The position numbers and the translations under genes are program-made. Positions 6,576 to 7,339 of a stretch of DNA of 7,339 nucleotides are shown piece after piece (the stretch's first letter is position 1; the number at the start of each line of letters is the position of its first letter). The notes under the pieces are model-generated. The model saw nothing but the letters and a program-made list of their open reading frames with translations, was not told the DNA's origin and searched no databases. This DNA comes from Candidatus Dadabacteria bacterium (lineage in GTDB: Bacteria; Desulfobacterota_D; UBA1144; Nemesobacterales; UBA2774): positions 1-7,339 of the forward strand of contig JAGVLR010000142.1 of NCBI GenBank assembly GCA_020054175.1, read 5' to 3'.

Positions 6576-6587
6576 ACAGATTAACCG
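6576..6587 (-). repeat. 12-nt repeat CGGTTAATCTGT upstream of the phosphatase gene
   Basis: Identical to the copy at 5884-5895 and likewise separated from its start codon by exactly 22 nt. It lies in the 41-nt gap after the TolA-like gene. Confidence 0.4.
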
Positions 6588-6594
6588 TTCGCCC

Positions 6595-7339
6595 CTAATA
6601 AGGCCTGTTGTAGAAGGTAATTTCCATCCCTTCCTTCTCCGCCTGCGCCGCGAACTCGGACGGCGGGACCGGAAGGGGCGCCGACTTTTGTATGGCGTCT
6701 ACCGAGAACCGGTCGAATGCGGAGTTGCCGGAGGACTTGCTGACCCTGACGTCGAATACCCTTCCCGCTCCGTCCACCTTGAAGAACACTAATGTCGCGA
6801 GATTCCCGTCCGTGGGAACGCCCGGCGGTATGCGCCAGTTGCGTCTTATTCTCTGGTGCACTTTCTTCTTGTATATATCGAGCAGAACAGGATTTACGGC
6901 CGAGCCTCCTCCTCCACCCCCGCCCTCACGACCGCCGCCACCGCTGCCTGAACGGGAGGACGATTCGCCCGGCGCGCCTGCCGGCTTGTCCGGTATGCCT
7001 TCGGTATCCGCCATCGCCAGCCTCTGCTCCTCGCCCATGGGTTCTTCCATTTCCGTGGGCTCTTCGGAGGGCTCTCGCTTCAGGTTATCGAGCACCTTCT
7101 GCCGCTTCAAATCCTGAAGGACCTTGCTCTTCTCGCTTTCGAGATTCTTCTCGGCCTTGGCCGTCGTTTTCTTTTCCGGGGCCTTGGGTTTTTCCGTAGG
7201 CTCCGGCTTCTTTGCGACCTCTTTCTTTACTTCCTTTTCGGGTTTTTTCTCGGGCTCCTTCTTCGGGGCCGGAGTCTCTTTTTTAACCTCTTTCTTTTCC
7301 GGTTTAGGCTCCGGAGTCTTTACCGGTTTCTTCTCGGGC
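6595..7339 (-). CDS. TolA/TonB-family energy-transducing protein, C-terminal part (runs off right edge)
   Basis: The visible 247 residues are the periplasmic part of a protein that couples the inner-membrane proton-driven TolQR/ExbBD motor to the outer membrane. The right end (about 7120-7339) is a repetitive Pro/Lys/Glu stalk (units such as PEKKPVK, PEPKPEKKE). It is followed by a charged helix-like part (VLQDLKRQKVLDNLKRE), an acidic segment, a glycine-rich hinge (6907-6960) and a C-terminal domain of about 100 residues (6598-6903). The domain has the TolA/TonB pattern: DIYKKKVHQRIRRNWRIPPG, FFKVDGAGRVFDVRVSKSSG, AFDRFSVDAIQKSAPLPVPP, then EITFYNRPY and a TAG stop. The SSGN...FD...A...A.PLP pattern favours TolA over classical TonB. 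The membrane anchor and start lie beyond the window, so the frame is continuous to the edge and the TTG at 7110 is not the start. tolB and pal do not follow; a phosphatase gene does. Confidence 0.85.
   Translation of the reverse strand, partial: PEKKPVKTPEPKPEKKEVKKETPAPKKEPEKKPEKEVKKEVAKKPEPTEKPKAPEKKTTAKAEKNLESEKSKVLQDLKRQKVLDNLKREPSEEPTEMEEPMGEEQRLAMADTEGIPDKPAGAPGESSSRSGSGGGGREGGGGGGGSAVNPVLLDIYKKKVHQRIRRNWRIPPGVPTDGNLATLVFFKVDGAGRVFDVRVSKSSGNSAFDRFSVDAIQKSAPLPVPPSEFAAQAEKEGMEITFYNRPY

Noticed and set aside
6900..6960. G-rich tract on the minus strand as a possible G-quadruplex
   Set aside because: The runs are mostly GG and GGA units explained by the glycine hinge of the TolA-like protein; too irregular to claim a structure.

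Overview
The window comes from a Gram-negative bacterium of moderate to high GC. The evidence is a TolA/TonB-type periplasm-spanning protein, two SPOR-domain envelope proteins and a secreted protein with a signal peptide. The 559-residue ArgRS followed directly by a SPOR protein resembles arrangements I associate with Desulfobacterota (deltaproteobacteria). That placement is an impression from gene order and style, not a measurement. Every gene I can support lies on the minus strand, so the region reads from right to left.

Right to left, the layout is as follows. The C-terminal part of a TolA/TonB-like protein enters from the right edge (stop at 6595). Next come a histidine-phosphatase (phosphoglycerate mutase-like) enzyme (5927-6553) and arginyl-tRNA synthetase argS (4182-5861). 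A membrane-anchored SPOR protein starts 3 nt after the argS stop (3402-4178). A secreted SPOR protein with beta-rich N-terminal domains follows (1782-3359). Then comes a CDP-alcohol phosphatidyltransferase interrupted by an in-frame amber codon (1175-1669, with its remainder at 947-1174). After a 248-nt non-coding leader, the N-terminal 232 residues of carB run off the left edge (1-698).

The genes from tolA-like to the second SPOR protein are tightly spaced (3-65 nt) and could share a transcript. They mix envelope and cell-division functions (Tol/TonB, two SPOR proteins) with housekeeping enzymes. The phosphatidyltransferase is preceded by 112 nt containing an inverted repeat, and carB by 248 nt with a strong interrupted inverted repeat, so both may be separate transcription units.

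Three observations stand out. First, one TAG codon splits an otherwise intact phosphatidyltransferase frame at a position where relatives carry Glu or Gln. Second, a 12-nt repeat lies exactly 22 nt upstream of both the phosphatase and argS start codons. Third, the carB leader contains an inverted repeat with one continuous 15-nt arm and a second arm split by 18 nt. I see no CRISPR array, tRNA, rRNA, complete insertion sequence or defence system.
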